The translations under genes were made by a program, and so were the position numbers. From Cordia subcordata (lineage: Eukaryota; Streptophyta; Magnoliopsida; Boraginales; Cordiaceae): a DNA stretch of 64,000 nt. The number at the start of each line of letters is the position of its first letter. The stretch's first letter is position 1. The DNA lies in NCBI GenBank assembly GCA_028554755.1, contig JAPTOF010000017.1, forward strand, positions 10,935,501-10,999,500, given 5' to 3'. Under the pieces are notes generated by a model that was not told the DNA's origin, searched no databases, and worked only from the letters and a program-made list of their open reading frames with translations. Below, one piece after another: positions 63,039 to 64,000 of this stretch.

Positions 63039-64000
63039 GTATGTCGACTTTTTAAATGCAGATTTATGGGGTTAGAAATTCGGCTTTGATCTCTTATACT
63101 GGGCCCTGCCTCTGGCTCTTGTATTGCTTAGGCTTCACTTAATAGTGCATGGTAATACTGCTTTACTAGCAAAGAGATTCAAACTACTGTATCTCTTGAT
63201 ACTATATAATTCATTTGCTTATGTTATATACAAAAATTACAAGATTAGGTTCTGCACATGTCTGCTGCCAGAATATATAGCGATGTAGCAAAATGTTGCA
63301 GAGACGACTATTTAAAATTTTAACCTGATTGAGCTTCTTCTCAAGCAAGTCCATTATATCTTTGTTGTGATGGAAGTTGTTTGAGAGAGTAACTTTGCTA
63401 GATATATAAATTATATTCTGTCTAGGGATTAGATCTCATGTAAGGATATTTTTTAAGTAGTGAATCTGGAATTTCCTTCTATTGGTTTATCATTTACTAA
63501 AATTTACTAAAAGTATGCATTCGGGGAAAAGAATCTTTGTTGGGCTGGGATTGTATGATATTATAATTGCCAAATCCATATCATACTTGTAATGTGTTTA
63601 GCATATATTCTCTTGGGGAGCATTTTGTACTATTCAAACCCTAAGTTCTTCTTTTCTTGAAAAGTCTTCCCCTTGTTACTATTGTCGAGTTCCTTTTGAG
63701 GGGTGGAATAGTTGTGGCTCTTTTGGGGGTTGGTAGCAGTCAGATCACAGAATCTGGCATCTACTAGAATCTAATCTATAATTTCTTACATCAACATCTA
63801 CTTTGGGATTCTTGTTTGATTTGCACTCTGCTGGTTGACATAAATGGTGACAAATGATATTTATGAACGGCTTTGAAATTTTAAATCTACCATGACCTTC
63901 AGAATGTGTCATAGAATGAAATATTGATTTTGGCAAAAAGCTAATTATCCCATCATCAAGGATGCTTAGATTGAAGGGAAGCCTTGGCAAAACTGCAAAC
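63039..64000 (+). other. SCAMP intron running off the window
   Basis: The donor GGTATGTC at 63038-63045 opens an intron. No acceptor followed by the expected membrane-helix sequence was found before the window end. The minus-strand frame at 63745-63990 lies inside this intron and is not supported. Confidence 0.65.

Noticed and set aside
63745..63990. 81-codon minus-strand frame
   Set aside because: It lies in a SCAMP intron and shows no known domain.
1..64000. CRISPR arrays, bacterial operons, prophage, organellar insertions, rRNA genes
   Set aside because: Nothing with regular spaced repeats, operon structure, or rRNA or plastid-like sequence was seen; the only tRNA-like signals are SINE-type boxes at about 4.5 kb and 37.7/39.4 kb.

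Overview
This window is eukaryotic nuclear DNA from a dicot plant. The evidence is AT-rich, intron-rich genes with GT..AG introns, plant-only gene families (GH3, STRUBBELIG-type receptor kinase, plant SCAMP), and intergenic DNA full of Ty1/copia remnants, a Helitron end, Tourist-like MITEs and hAT-like repeats. The species cannot be fixed from the sequence alone; an asterid is only a guess. There are no bacterial operons, CRISPR arrays or prophages.

Layout. (1) 2.49-6.37 kb, plus strand: a complete four-exon GH3 acyl-acid-amido synthetase of the GH3.10/DFL2 type, with a Tourist-like MITE in its last intron. (2) 10.33-12.21 kb, plus: a two-exon kelch-repeat protein whose intron also holds a MITE. 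(3) 12.8-19.7 kb: a transposon-rich block with a hAT-like element, a decayed protein-kinase fragment, a truncated Ty1/copia element with LTR and primer-binding site, a decayed Helitron helicase with its 3' terminus, and a direct duplication of about 160 bp at the two edges. (4) 19.7-29.3 kb: gene-poor, with a diverged tandem array, a second hAT-like copy, a MITE and a small exon-like fragment on the minus strand. (5) 29.38-32.85 kb, plus: a small single-pass membrane protein split by an intron of about 3 kb. (6) 34.04-34.77 kb, minus: an intronless, probably N-myristoylated protein. (7) 36.4-39.4 kb: a hAT-like element, a MITE and an internally deleted copia element sitting inside a tRNA-like short retroelement. 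(8) 39.4-49.5 kb: no gene recognised; holds a strong hairpin, a minisatellite and a short MITE. (9) 50.27-56.98 kb, plus: a complete 16-exon LRR receptor-like pseudokinase of the SRF family (SRF3-like, 789 aa). (10) 58.92 kb to the window edge, plus: the first six exons of a SCAMP gene.

The genes do not form a pathway. GH3 acts in hormone (jasmonate/auxin) conjugation, SRF in cell-surface signalling, SCAMP in post-Golgi and endocytic trafficking, and the kelch, single-pass and myristoylated proteins are of unknown role. I found no convincing new multi-gene system. The most unusual items are the nested tRNA-like/copia insertion with preserved target-site duplications at two levels, the duplicated edges of the transposon block, the 14-bp perfect GC-rich hairpin, and the unidentified exon-like fragment near 23 kb.
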